Positions 24,466 through 38,225 of a stretch of 64,000 nt of DNA are shown piece after piece. Origin of the DNA: Mermis nigrescens (lineage: Eukaryota; Nematoda; Enoplea; Mermithida; Mermithidae); NCBI GenBank assembly GCA_036768485.1, contig JAVLUZ010000754.1, positions 1 to 64,000 on the forward strand, written 5' to 3'. The notes beneath the pieces were generated by a model. The model made no database searches. It saw nothing but the letters and a program-made list of their open reading frames with translations, and was not told where the DNA came from. The first letter of the stretch is position 1, and every line of letters starts with the position of its first letter. The position numbers and the translations under genes are program-made.

Positions 24466-26519
24466 TTATCATAGATAGCGCGATAGCGCGTACCTATAAT
24501 ATACTTGGGTACCCCCAAGATATGAGGGCCCCCTACGGCAACACTGGGACATTTTTGGGAGGTATGGTTTTTTAAAAATATAGATAATTAGAAATCCGGA
24601 TGTAGACTTTTATTTTTGTTTACACTCAATACGGAATTAGCATTGAGTGTGTAAAGTTAAGGTGTAATGTTATAACATAGCGATTTTTGGTGGTTTTTTT
24701 GTTAAGCTTGTACACAACTCAGTATAAATGCCTTAGAGAATTTGATGAAACAGAATTGTAGAGAATGAAATTTTCTAGATACATTTTTTTGTTTTTCGAA
24801 TTTCGCATCAGTTGTCGAGGGGGAGTGCAAAGAGTGCAAAAAAATTAGAGTTTAAAGATAAATTTTGGTCGCGTTTTTCTTCTTTCTGTCTGTTAACAAA
24901 TCCGGTTATCAGTCCCGAAAAAAATTTTTCTAACAGAAATTTCCTATGACCCAAGGGCTACTTTCTTTTTATCTGCAAATTTTTTTACACTCAATGCGGA
25001 ATTAGGTCTAGGGGCTTAAAGTTTACAATGTAGTGGATAATGTAAAAACCAGGTTTTGTCTAAGATTTCTCCGCCGACTCCTCCGCTTATAAGTCGGAAC
25101 AAATGGAATAATACTAAAATAAAGTACGTTCTAGGGGCTACGCGACGCAACAAATTGCGTTGAAAAATGCAATATTGAGTTACTTCTGGAAGTGTAAAGT
25201 TTAGACTCAGGGGTGTATCACAAAGTAAAAAAACACGTTTTCTTCCCTTTTCTGATTGGTCAATGTCTTAAATAAGACGTGGAACTAAAGTTTTTCACAC
25301 ACGAACATACTACAAATTAAATGCCACAAACTGGCATAAACCGAAGTTTTTAACACTCGATAGAGAGTTAGCTTCAGATTTTTAAAGTTTGAACTCTGCC
25401 GGTGCGCGAAAAAATACGTTTTTTACCTCTTTTCAATTTGTCAACTTCACCGGTAAAAATGAAGATGCAAAGTACCTATACTAAAAATAAAGAACAGCTA
25501 AAAGGTTTCACATCACTCTTAGACGCGTTTATTTAAACTCGATACTAAGTTAAGTGTGAAGGTGTAAAGTTTAAACTCCGATTTAAAAAACATGTTTTTT
25601 GTTGATTTTTTGTCAGCCAACTTCTCCGATTATGAGACGGGTTGTGCGGACTGTTCTAAAAATAAATACGTGTCAGCAGTTTTAAATCACACTTGGTCAG
25701 AATTCTTTAGACTCAATACTGAGTTATTTCTAGAGGTGTAAAGTACCAGCTCTGTGGTGCGAAAACGCTATTGCAATTATTCTATCTGCTAAGTTTCCCG
25801 CGTATGAACTGGTATGTCCGCACTTATGTAAAAAATAAACAACGTCTTAAGGGTTACACATCGCAGTGAGAAACACTTCTTTACACTTAATATTTACTTA
25901 GTTAAAGAGGTGTAAAGTTCTAATTCGGGGGTGAAAAACACATTTCTGCATCGGTTTTGTTCATGATCTTCCGTTATGAGTAGGGACATGATCTCAACTA
26001 TAAGAACGCTTTGCACTTAAGGGTCATACATTCTAATAGACGAATTAGTTTGCACTCAATGGAGGTGTAGAGTAGTTTACACTAAAACTTTACTTTGCTC
26101 CCAGAGTGTTAAGGAGGGTCACTTTTTTGTGAAAAATTATGCGAAACCTCAGGATTACGAATCATATTTTGAACATTCTTTACACTCAGCAGTTGTATGA
26201 AGTTTACACTGAAAATTGAATTCAGCTACAGAGCCTTGCCGAAGGTAAAGTCTTTCAAAACCTTCTCCGAAAGATAAGGATTTCTCGGTACACTATCAGG
26301 AATAAGAACTTGACTGCAATTCTCTTAACACCCTCTAGTTGTGTAAACTTTACACTTTAGGTTTACCTCATGTCTGCGAGGTTGTACGTTGTGATAGCTA
26401 AGTTTTACTACATACTGTTCTCTGGAAAATCAGGATTACGAATCTAACTTTGCTTTTTTCTAACTAAATGGATGTGTAAAATTTTGACTGAAAATTAACT
26501 TTAATTACAAATTGTTATA
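24466..26519 (-). repeat. ~177-bp-period GTGTAAA/TTTACAC array, copy 3 (inverted)
   Basis: Reverse-complement relative of 4737-6531. Array landmarks fall near 24991, 25170, 25352, 25535, 25710, 25887 and 26051, giving spacings of 164-183 bp. Each unit has a CTCAATACTGAGTTA-like block followed by GGTGTAAAGTTTAAACTC and a CCGATTATGAG-like block. At least a dozen GTGTAAA or TTTACAC heptamers occur in 2 kb. The Polinton is inserted at its right edge; the interrupted flank resumes at 42978 and leads into a Rep-B copy at 43084, the same order as at 3888-6531. Confidence 0.75.
26514..26519. other. Polinton target-site duplication, left
   Basis: GTTATA directly before the 5'-AG terminus. It is identical to 42972-42977. 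Six-base duplications are the hallmark of Polinton/Maverick integration. Confidence 0.9.
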
Positions 26520-28165
26520 AGTAGTATACCCTGCTTCCCTAAGGTTACAACGTTATAACATAGCCTGTGTTATAGCATAGGCGGAGGCGGCGTGGCTTTC
26601 TCGCTCAGGGAGCAATGCTGTAGCATAGACTGTGCTATAGCGTAGGGGCGTGCCCGGACCTGCCCGGGGAGGGGCCGCGTCCATCCCAGGGAGTAGGGGT
26701 CCAGGACCAGGGGAGGGTAAATTTCCATGGGGGAAATTTCCCTGGGGGAAATGTTTGAAGGTTTATAACTCAAGAACCAATGGCTGGATTTTGTTCAAAT
26801 TTTCAGAGTATGTTAGGGAAAATATGATATGTACAAAATTTTAGCGCGCAACCTACAGTATGCCTATTTACACTGCTTTTTCAGTTGATGGCGTCAGTGT
26901 CCCTAGAACTTTATCTTATAGCATTGTAGTCTTATAAGATAGGAGTCTGGCCTGCCCAAGTCACGCCCAGGCCTGCCCGGACATGCCCGAAGTTGGGGGT
27001 GGTAGTAAGACGTGCCCGGACATGCCCGAGCACGCCCCAAGGAGCCATCCGGGGTCAGCCAGGAGGGTGAGGGGCGCTGATCATTGGGAGGGGGGATGAA
27101 ATCTCCCTGGGAAGAATTTTCCCATGGGTAAAAATCTGAAGGATGTTTACCTCGAGAGCTAGTGGTCGGACCGGGCTCAAATTTTCAGGGTAGGAGGTGA
27201 GACCTGCCCGGACGTGCCCGGACCTGCCCGACCCGTCAGTAGGTCTAAGGGGTCCTGAAAAACGGGGGTTCTACAGTAAAAGCTGGTTTCGGTACAACTT
27301 TTTCCGAAACAAAGGCAATATAAGTTGTGGGTGAGGGGTAGGAGAGTATTGTTGTATTTGGGGGGACTAGTGTAAAGTGTAAAGTGTAAAATGTGGGGGT
27401 GCCGGCCTAGCCCAGGCATGCCTAAAGGCCTCAAGGGGGTTTATGAAAAGAAGGTAACTGCCTAATCTCATTCAGTGTAAAGTGTATTACCAGTGTAAAG
27501 TATACAGTTTTTGTTTTTTAGGAAGAAGAAAACGGGACGAAGAAAGGTAAGACCTGTTGCATGGTCGGGCGCCTTGTCGTAGGCGCAGCGGGCTTAAGCC
27601 ACTCGGTGGCGAACTAAGACCCGACCGTTTTTATTTCACTTATCTAAAATTATGTATTCATAGTCTAGGTCTACGGCCTACTCAAGTAATGAGCAGGTAG
27701 ACCGCCGCTCTAGACTAAATGTTCAACTCCCTCATTTCAAGCCGTTTTTCACTCTTTTCTTTGGATGGACGTATAAAAGTAAGACCCGACCATTTTTTCT
27801 ATTTACACTAGGTTAGGGTATCCCGCCATTTTATTTTTGCTGAGTCCCCCTATCTGTTGCTACAGTGTCTGCATCATGAATGCACAGAGTGCACCCATGA
27901 TCCCAGCTAGCACGAACGTGGACGTCCTGAAGCATCGCTAGCCACTTTTTCTTTTTTTATTTTATTTCCGAAAAAAAACGCGGTGACATAAAAAATATAA
28001 AAAAATGAAAAAATACAATTATTGTAAAAAAGCGATAAACAAAAAATACATAAATTACGAATATTGTAAAAAAGGCGATAAACAAAAAATGGAAAAAAAT
28101 GCATGAATTACGAAAATGTATCCTATTGCCCCCATTAGGGCAAATAAATGCTCAAGCGAAAAAAA
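26520..28165. repeat. Left terminal non-coding region of the Polinton
   Basis: Outer ~1.65 kb of the left arm, matching 41303-42971 inverted. It contains repeated GTGCCCGGACNTGCCCG units (26648, 26970, 27015, 27205) and clustered AGTGTAAAG heptamer repeats (27370-27392, 27474-27510). Palindromic CTATAGCATAG/CTATGCTATAG-type blocks lie within 130 bp of the tip. Compared with the right arm it keeps about 150 bp of GC-rich repeats that are deleted near 42500. Such subterminal repeats could be origin or integrase sites; this is inferred. Confidence 0.7.
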
Positions 28166-28602
28166 TTAAAAACCGGAAGGTAGGGTGCGAAAATCGGGAT
28201 ATAAAGTGCGCTTATTATAAACGATTCGATAATTTTTCTTACAAGGAACAGTCAGTACGTTTCGTTCGTGATCGCGCAAAATTCGATTTTCGTAAATGGT
28301 TCGAACAAAAACATTTTCTGATTCTAAACAGGTCGCGAAAAGCATACGTTTTGAGAGCTCAAAATTGATTTGTTGTTTATTTTTGACATTTAGGCGAATT
28401 CCGCGAACTTTATTGGTTTCGTAAACGATTTTTCCAGTTGCGTCGGCGACCCTGTAGCCGTAGTTTTTCGGGCCGCCGGCTACGAATTCCTTGATGTAGG
28501 CTCCGTCGCCAAAATCTTTTAGCTCGTTGGTCATTTGACCGAGAAAACTGCCAGTTTCGATTTTGAATGTATCGTTAGGCGTTGTTAGGTAAATTATCGA
28601 GT
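28166..28602 (-). CDS. pPolB left copy, last exon (second half of motif C and C-terminus)
   Basis: Opens with the second half of the catalytic Asp-Thr-Asp-Ser signature followed by IIYLTTP, which is completed by splicing to exon 12. The rest is the thumb-like C-terminus, ending in PSGF and a TAA. Seven of the last 122 residues differ from the right copy. Confidence 0.75.
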
Positions 28603-29342
28603 CTAAATTAACGAAAAGTCAGATTTTTGAATTACAACAGAAATGGATCGGTCTTCAACCCCCTGACAACCCATGATGCTTACATCATTTATAATTTCTA
28701 AGTTATATACCCCCTGACAACCATCCATGCTTACATGCTACATGAATAATTTTTAAAATAATTTTTAATATTTCTTACCCGTATCTAGGTAGATGACTCG
28801 CTCCTGAAGCCGCTCCAGGTAAGTGTATAATTTTAGTCGAGCCTGTGCCGTGACGAAACTGGCGATGATTGGGTTCGTGTTCTGAAGGGCTTCGAGAAAC
28901 TCGTCTTCGACCGTGTAGGTGACGCAAGCCATCGATTCGCCGAAGAATCGGACGGAAGGAACCTTTTTAGTGTTGTCGAACATTAGGTCGAAGAACTTTT
29001 GGGGGTCGCTGAAGTATTCGGTGTGCGACAAATTGTTGCGCTGGCCAAACTGAAAAAAACATGAAACAGTCTATAGATGAAATAAATTGACAAGAATCAA
29101 TAATACAGGTAGAATAAACAATAAATAGGAATAAAAAATAATACAGGTAGAATAAATTGGCATAAATAGAGCATTAATTGAAAATATGGAAAAAAGAAGC
29201 ATAAATATAAGGAATTACAAATGGTGACAAAAATACATGTAGCTGGGGATCCCAAGAGCCGGCCGACCCCTCATCCCCCATTTTTAGTCATTTTTTGCCA
29301 AGGTCCCTCTCGAAATTTGCGGCAAAATAAAACTTTTCTTAC

Positions 29343-29621
29343 TTTCCCCCAAAAGCTGTTGAGCATGAGCTTGGCCAAAGCTCTCATGCCTTGATTTTTT
29401 TCGATTTTGGTTGAATCGAGCTTTATTCCCTCTACCGCCTCGTAATTGTGAACGTATGCTGCCTTCTCCTGGTCGGTTTTGGCATTAGACGGCCAGCCGT
29501 CGGCCTGCTGCTTGAGTCGTAGGAAGGTATTTATGTAGTCGGTGAATAGGCCGCCGGTTTTGGTATTAGGGTCGTATTGCTCGGTTTCGGGATAATGCCA
29601 AATTTCGTGAATTTTGAGAAC
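29343..29621 (-). CDS. pPolB left copy, motif B exon
   Basis: Reads IHEIWHYPET, then a K-EKNQGMRALAKLMLNSFWGK stretch whose final KLMLNSFWG is palm motif B (dNTP binding). It is in frame from splice site to splice site here, unlike its counterpart at 40003-40281. Confidence 0.8.
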
Positions 29622-31418
29622 CTTAAAAATCGGAAAGGTTAGTGAAATATAAAAAAATTTAGACGAAAAACATACTGTAAATATACGTACACATGCAGCA
29701 TGCTCTAATTGAAATTTATGCGTACTCTATAGCCGAGGTCCATAGCCTTGTAGAGCTCCAACGAGACCCAGGCGCCCGTAATGGATCGTTCCTGGTCCGT
29801 GTGCTCGCATAAATCGATTTGACCATCGGCGCAGCTTTTGCATAGTGGGAAAAGTAGCTTTCCATTTGTTCGGTAGGGCAAAACCGGGTGGTATAATTCT
29901 CGGGGCGGTAAGACGGTGCATTTGATGATGCCCGTGTACGATTTTTGAGATAAATCCTCGAAATTTTCGGTGATAATTTCCGGATGTCTGAAGAAAAAAT
30001 ATATGAACATTAAATTTGACAATACTTTAAATACTATACCTAAAAGAAAAAGTATTAAGAATGAGCGAAAAACTATAAAAATTACTGAAAAGGCTTTGAA
30101 AATGGAAAAGAATCCTACTTTATGGGGAAAAGGCCGGTTTTGCAAATGAACGGATAAAGTGAACAGACGTCGACGTAATCGATACGTTCGCCCGCCTGGC
30201 AATTATGGTAAAGCTTTATCGCGTTCGTTCGACCGCCATAAAACGCCTCTCTGGGTCCTAGCGGATCAATAATATCGACTGTCTTGAAGAATTCGGCCAT
30301 TTCCTTGTTTGACTGAAGAGAAAACATATGATTAATTTAATGCATTAAGAGTAAAACCTGAAAGAAAAATTATTTAGACCAGCAGTTAGTAATCGGTAAG
30401 AGCATGGCCCAACCCCCAGTCAGATTTACACATTATCATAATTTATTTTGACTTACGGCTAGCTCCTTTCGTAGATCGCATTCCCATTTTTCTATGATCT
30501 GATAGCCCTGCGATTCGAGATATTTTTTCGGTCGTTGATGGCCTGGTAGGCAGCGTCTGCCGTTTTTTCATTATCTACAGTGGTCTGGAACCGCTTTGGC
30601 ATGCAACGAGGGCAGCCGTGCCAACTGAAAATAATAAAAAGTCATGAGAAAATGATATAAGCTCAAAACTGATTAGAAAAATCATGAGATAGATATAAAA
30701 TTAATACATTAATAGCCATAAAATTATTGATGAGAAAAAATTAAATTCATAGTTAAATTGAAAAATATGGCAGAATTATGATAAAAATTAGTATACTCAT
30801 AAGCTTAGAATTAATTAAAAATACTAAAAATGCGTAAAAAATATTACATTAAATTAATAGCCAGGAATTAATAGAAAAATGATATAATATGATGAGAAAA
30901 AATGATATAAGCTCAGAAGTGATTAGAAAAATATAAAATAACTATATTCATGCATTTATATTTAAAATAAAAAATTAGGACTTACTAGCAGCCGTAGTAT
31001 TCGTACGCCGTTTGACCAGCCAATCCATCGACTTTGTAGGGCCCGATTTTGATTTCGCCGCCGTTTAGTTTATGCCTGATTCGGATATTTTTGGTCTCGG
31101 ATACGTATTTGAGCCATTTGAGTGCAGTAATTGATTGGTTTTCGTTACGGGAGTAGCCGCCATGAGGGACGATGCCAATTGTGTTTTCGGCCAGGAAATT
31201 GCGCCGGAAAACGTAATTGCATGCAGATGCGATGGTTAGGCTGGTGAGAAACGGGTCGACGCCCGTTTCTTCGATGAAAATGTCCCGGAACTTGAGTGAG
31301 CAGTGGGCTAGAATGTGGACGTCCGATTCGCTGTAATCGACGAGCTCCTTTTGAAAATTGAAGACTCGACCCGAGCTGCTTTCGCGATCGTGCCTTAATG
31401 ATAATAAAATGATAATAA

Positions 31419-31561
<143 letters not shown>

Positions 31562-32016
31562 TGAATAATAATAAAAGTCATAAGTGTAAACGAGGATGAT
31601 ATGCACATATGAGTAAAGAAGACGACCCAAACTCCCTCCTCTGAATTTGCATAAATATATATACTTACCATTCTAAGAATTCGGCCTTGTCTTCTTCTTT
31701 CATGCCAGGGGCGTAGAATTTGGCGGCAGGAAGCGGGCCTTCGTAATTCCACTTTTCCAGTCTGTTGAACAAATGGGGAAAATAGCCCTTTTTGAGTTCC
31801 GGGACGTTGAAAGTTTTGGGGAAGGCGGCTAGGCGCATCGGCAAAAAATTGAGGCTGTCGATGACCCGGACTCCGCCTGCTTCAAGCATGAGGATCTCGA
31901 GCCCTGAAAAAGCGATGAAAAAATAAGTGAATATGTATGAAAAAGGACCCATTCATACTTTATAAAACTTAAAAAAAGGAACCCCTGAAACCCATTCCCC
32001 TGCTTTATATCATTAT

Positions 32017-32034
32017 AGCTATCTATTTATCTAT

Positions 32035-32105
<71 letters not shown>

Positions 32106-32143
32106 TTCATTTATTTATTTATTTATTTATTTATTTATTTGAT

Positions 32144-32178
<35 letters not shown>

Positions 32179-32180
32179 GT

Positions 32181-32215
<35 letters not shown>

Positions 32216-32221
32216 TTCTAT

Positions 32222-32272
<51 letters not shown>

Positions 32273-32279
32273 TTTCATT
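32017..32279. repeat. (TTTA)n microsatellite in a pPolB intron
   Basis: About 260 bp of tetranucleotide repeat between exons 5 and 6 of the left copy. The counterpart at 37450-37672 is more degenerate. Confidence 0.95.
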
Positions 32280-32287
32280 ATTCTTAC

Positions 32288-32660
32288 CCTTTGTTATGAT
32301 TTTGGGCGTAATTGTTTTTTGCTCATGAAGATAGTCGAGCAAAAATTGGGCGTCGAACCCTTTGGCATTATGGGCGATGGCCGTCGCCCCTCGGTTTTCT
32401 TGCGAAAACAGCCATTTGCCAAACTCGGTTTGGCATTTGTCGCCCAGGAAAATGTGTCGATTAACGCCGCATTCTTTGCAGACGCCCAAGTCGTGATCCT
32501 TGCATACGTCGCATAAACGATATGCGATGCAGCAATTTGGGACGTGTTTGAAAATCGTGCCGTAATTGTTTTCGCCCATTTCGACGTCTTGCCTCGTTTC
32601 GAAATCGAAGAAGATAAAGACGGCTCGCTTCTCTTCTCGTTTATTGCCATCTCTGATGGT
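32288..32660 (-). CDS. pPolB left copy, exonuclease exon
   Basis: Carries exonuclease motif I (FFDFETRQD) and motif II (IAHNAKGFDAQFLLDYL), with four CxxC-type cysteines between them (CDVCKDHDLGVCKECG). In family B polymerases the acidic residues of these motifs hold the proofreading metal ions. Splice borders equal those of 37076-37448. Confidence 0.82.
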
Positions 32661-33355
32661 CTAAAAATACCCAAAAATCTCAAATTTGATCCAATTTAAT
32701 TCTTGATTTAAGAATTTATTATTCAATTAATTGCTTACCGTTTATTTAACTAGACTATTTATTAAGATACAGATATTTCATATTTATTAATCATTTATAC
32801 ATCGTTGTAATCAGTTAGCTAATCCGAAATTTATTTATTTTTTGGAAAAAATTTAATTATTTATTCAGGCATTAATTTACCTGATTATCATTTACTTAGG
32901 TTAGCTACTTATTTATTTTTAGTCATTTTAGACAGCAAAATGATAAAAAAACCAAGGGCTACCCCAACCCCCTAAAGAATAAAAATGCTATAGAACGTTT
33001 TAAATACCTTTATGTAGCATTCGTGTCCCTCCTGGTCGACTAGGGCGTTGCATGTGCGGCAGAAAAACTGGAAGCATTTATGGCGTTTCTCATGACGCGA
33101 TTCGATTAGCTGATTGCAATCTGGGCATCGTTTCAGTCGGCTACAGACGGAGCTCGTTTTTTGGACTTTGCCATTTTTCCCCGTCGCAGAGCTACCCATC
33201 GTGTGATTAATGAAGCATGACTGACTGGGGAAATAGCTGAAATACGCAAAAATAATAAGATATGGCATAATAAAAAATGAAATCACGAATGACAAGAAAA
33301 ACGGAACCATACATGAAATAATGAAAAACGAACTATTTATCTGGTTTTTATTCAT

Positions 33356-33356
33356 T

Positions 33357-33427
<71 letters not shown>

Positions 33428-33429
33428 TT

Positions 33430-33480
<51 letters not shown>

Positions 33481-33505
33481 TTAATTAATGAATTAATTAA
33501 TTGAT

Positions 33506-33560
<55 letters not shown>

Positions 33561-33566
33561 TTTTCC
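33356..33566. repeat. (TTTA)n microsatellite in a pPolB intron
   Basis: About 210 bp between exons 3 and 4, matched by 36180-36382 in the right arm. Confidence 0.95.
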
Positions 33567-34369
33567 ATTAATTACCGATTGCAGTTTGGGCATTTGATCC
33601 ATCGCTCGACGGCGCAGGGCGCTTCTTTTTGGCAACAGGGGCAGCCAATTCTGAGGCATTTATGGTCTTCGGCGTTGCTGTACCCCTTGTTGCATTTTTC
33701 GCAAAAATAGGATCGGCCCATGAACGCCGGCATCCTCGTGATGACGTCAAAGTGCTCGTCGTGTAAATAGAGATGGATGATTTTTTCGGCTTCAGGGCCT
33801 TTGTAAATGAGAGCGTTGAACGCGTCCCTCGAAAAGATCTTGATCTGGTATTCGGGAGCGAGATGTTCCTAAAACGAAGATGCAGTCATAATTAAACGAA
33901 CTTCGAGCAAAGAATTCTCAATATATCATAAGTTCTGTATATGTATATACAATAAGCTATTTTAAAAATCATTTATTTAATTATTCATTTACTCATTTAC
34001 TTAATCGTTTATTTATTTATTTAATATTTATTCATTTAATGATCTAATTATTTACTAATCATTTATTTTATGATTAATTTATTGAACGGGTTATTACCCC
34101 TAGGAAACATATGTAAATTTACAGTTAAAAATATAAGAATAGCGAGAAATTTTTTCAGAATAGTCTAAGCTGTATGAATGTACAATCTAAAAAAAATTAG
34201 CATCGGAAGGCAAAACAATGTAAGACTAAGAGAAAATTTGTACTATTTACCTTTTTCCTTCTTTTTTTCTGTCCATTTTTGTTATCAATTTTTTCTATCC
34301 TGTCTTTTTACTCATAACTTACTATTATGTCCCAGTTTTTTTATAACAAATCTTAAAACAATGTGATAC

Positions 34370-34576
34370 CTGAATTTTCTTAGCTTCTTCCAAGCCGCAT
34401 TTTTCTGCGAAAGTGCCCAAACCGTCTTTTTGCATTATCTCGACCGCCATTCGCTTTTGAATGGTGTTCCTATGCCTGTCGCCCTTACGAATGCGATCAT
34501 ACTGGGGGTGTTTGTCCAGGCGTGCTTTTGAGACGATGATGGCGCGGGCCAAGCAGAGATTGTCATCGTTCATGAT
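34370..34576 (-). CDS. pPolB left copy, exon 2
   Basis: 69 codons, phase 0 at both ends. Reads MNDDNLCLARAIIVSKA and then a KGDRHRNTIQK basic stretch. In Polinton and adintovirus polymerases a similar CLARAI--G-A segment sits in the N-terminal region ahead of the zinc ribbons. Absent from the right copy. Confidence 0.7.
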
Positions 34577-34772
34577 CTGGAATAGATCTTTTTATAAAAA
34601 ATGCAAGGTCGTTATTTTATTCTATTCATTCATTTATTTGCATAGTATTTTATATATCTATCTATTTGTATATTTTACCGTCCATTTAAAAATCTTATTA
34701 TTATTTCTATTTATTTATTTATTTATATTAATTATATTAAATTATTTAATAAATATTAATGTTTATTTCCAT

Positions 34773-34811
<39 letters not shown>

Positions 34812-35314
34812 TTTTTTATTTATAACACATTTATTATATTATATTATTTATTTATTTATTTACCCATTTATTTATTTAATTCATTATATTCAAATATTTA
34901 TTATTTGACAATTATTTATCTATTTCATTATACATTCATTTATTTATTTATGTATTCATTATTTATCTACCTTTAGCTTTAATTATTTATTTATATAGCT
35001 GCATTTTTATTTATTCAATATTTAATCATTACCTAATTACCTATATTATTTTTATCTATTGATTTATTTATCATTTATATATTTGTATATTATTTTGTTT
35101 GATTATTTATTATTTTTATACACATATTTAAAAATGTATAGCTTAGACGGCGATTGCAAAACAAAACTTTTTCCCAGAATTACGTCGAAATCGTTCATTT
35201 TTGTCAAATGAGTCTTTTTGTAACTTTTCAATAGAAATCGATTACAAAATTTCTTTTCTTGTGCAAAAGGCATTTTTCGAGAACTTAATTTTATAGAAAA
35301 AATATTCCTCATAC

Positions 35315-35859
35315 CTGAATAAAGCAGCCGCCGTGTGGGCCTGTATGCTTCCTGAACCATTCGTCCCAGTTTACGATTCTGGTATTTGTAGCCTCATGCT
35401 GACCTCTTCCGCCTTTCGGTTCTTCAACAATAACGATTTTGAAGTTCATTTCTTGATCAAACGCGAATTCGCGATTCGACTGCTGAACTTTTTCGATGAC
35501 GCTCAAAATTTTATCGGCTGTCATCGCGATTTTCGGCGTAAAAGGGACTAAAACGGCTCGATCTAAGCTCGGGTGTCGAATTTCGATCCCAATTCGATCC
35601 TGCGCGTTTCGGTTATCCAAATGCCGGTCCAAAATGTTAGTTAAAATATTTGGAAGAATATCAGGCGTAATTTCCGCGATGTTTCTGAATCGGATGCTAT
35701 AGCTAATTGCCTCGGAATTAAATCGCTTGACTCGTAATCGAGACTCTTCGCCCAAATCGTAAAAATCCGTGATTGGGCGAGGTCCGGCGCCAGATTGGTC
35801 GAAAAAATCGTCGCCCAGAAGTATTGAGCATTCTTTGCTCGAATTATGCGTTATGTGTA
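35315..35859 (-). CDS. pPolB left copy, exon 1 region
   Basis: Open frame with donor CAG|GTATGAGG at 35315. Reads LLGDDFFDQSGAG, an RNIAEITPDILPNIL stretch and a WDEWFRKHTGPHGGCFIQ end. The W--W---H-GP-GG type ending precedes the N-L-LARA exon as in related polymerases. No ATG lies in frame before the palindrome junction near 35875; an acceptor-like TTAACAG lies near 35860. The true start is therefore missing or on a lost upstream exon. Confidence 0.65.
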
Positions 35860-35883
35860 CTGTTAATTTACTTATTGTTTTAG

Positions 35884-36728
<845 letters not shown>

Positions 36729-37075
36729 GTATTTAAAACGTTCTATAGCATTTTTATTCTTTAGGGGGTTGGGGTAGCCCTTGGTTTTTTTATCATTTTG
36801 CTGTCTAAAATGACTAAAAATAAATAAGTAGCTAACCTAAGTAAATGATAATCAGGTAAATTAATGCCTGAATAAATAATTAAATTTTTTCCAAAAAATA
36901 AATAAATTTCGGATTAGCTAACTGATTACAACGATGTATAAATGATTAATACATATGAAATATCTGAATCTTAATAAATAGTCTAGTTAAATAAACGGTA
37001 AGCAATTAATTGAATAATAAATTCTTAAATCAAGAATTAAATTGGATCAAATTTGAGATTTTTGTGTATTTTTAG

Positions 37076-37448
37076 ACCATCAGAGATGGCAATAAACGAG
37101 GAGAGAAGCGAGCCGTCTTTATCTTCTTCGATTTCGAAACGAGGCAAGACGTCGAAATGGGCGAAAACAATTACGGCACGATTTTCAAACACGTCCCAAA
37201 TTGCTGCATCGCATATCGTTTATGCGACGTATGCAAGGATCACGACTTGGGCGTCTGCAAAGAATGCGGCGTTAATCGACACATTTTCCTGGGCGACAAA
37301 TGCCAAACCGAGTTTGGCAAATGGCTGTTTTCGCAAGAAAACCGAGGGGCGACGGCCATCGCCCATAATGCCAAAGGGTTCGACGCCCAATTTTTGCTCG
37401 ACTATCTTCATGAACAAAAAACGATTACGCCCAAAATCATAACAAAGG
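37076..37448 (+). CDS. pPolB right copy, exonuclease exon
   Basis: Same motif I (FFDFET) and motif II (AHNAKGFDAQF) as 32288-32660, in frame, with donor AAAGG|GTAAGA. Confidence 0.82.
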
Positions 37449-37449
37449 G

Positions 37450-37588
37450 TAAGAAATAAATTAAATTAAATATAAATAAATAAATGAATAAATAAATAAA
37501 TAATAAATAAATATAAATAAATAAATAAACACTAAATAATAATTAATAATAAATATAATAAATAAATAAATAAATAAATAAATAATAG

Positions 37589-37671
<83 letters not shown>

Positions 37672-37672
37672 G
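37450..37672. repeat. (AAAT)n microsatellite in a pPolB intron
   Basis: Degenerate first half and pure second half; counterpart of 32017-32279. Confidence 0.95.
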
Positions 37673-38137
37673 AGTAGCTATAATGATATAAAGCAGGGGA
37701 ATGGGTTTCAGGGGTTCCTTTTTTTAAGTTTTATAAAGTATGAATGGGTCCTTTTTCATACATATTCACTTATTTTTTCATCGCTTTTTCAGGGCTCGAG
37801 ATCCTCATGCTTGAAGCAGGCGGAGTCCGGGTCATCGACAGCCTCAATTTTTTGCCGATGCGCCTAGCCGCCTTCCCCAAAACTTTCAACGTCCCGGAAC
37901 TCAAAAAGGGCTATTTTCCCCATTTGTTCAACAGACTGGAAAAGTGGAATTACGAAGGCCCGCTTCCTGCCGCCAAATTCTACGCCCCCGGCATGAAAGA
38001 AGAAGACAAGGCCGAATTCTTAGAATGGTAAGTATATATATTTATGCAAATTCAGAGGAGGGAGTTTGGGTCGTCTTCTTTACTCATATTGCATATCATC
38101 CTCGTTTACACTTATGACTTTTATTAACTTAAACTTC

Positions 38138-38140
38138 TTA

Positions 38141-38195
<55 letters not shown>

Positions 38196-38225
38196 TATTA
38201 TTATTATTATTATTATTATTCAATT
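38138..38225. repeat. (TTA)n microsatellite in a pPolB intron
   Basis: Counterpart of 31419-31561. Confidence 0.95.

Larger units (their letters stand above)
33869..35883. other. Asymmetric centre of the Polinton palindrome
   Basis: About 2 kb present only once. It holds pPolB exons 1 and 2 of the left copy and TTTA-rich introns (about 34600-35100). The right boundary lies close to the GTTTTAG splice acceptor of exon 3 in the right arm, with only the TTTTAG and following exon shared. No inverted counterpart exists elsewhere in the window. Confidence 0.75.

Noticed and set aside
24466..26519. A CRISPR-like array
   Set aside because: Units are ~177 bp and diverged throughout with no repeat/spacer alternation, and the setting is a eukaryotic genome.
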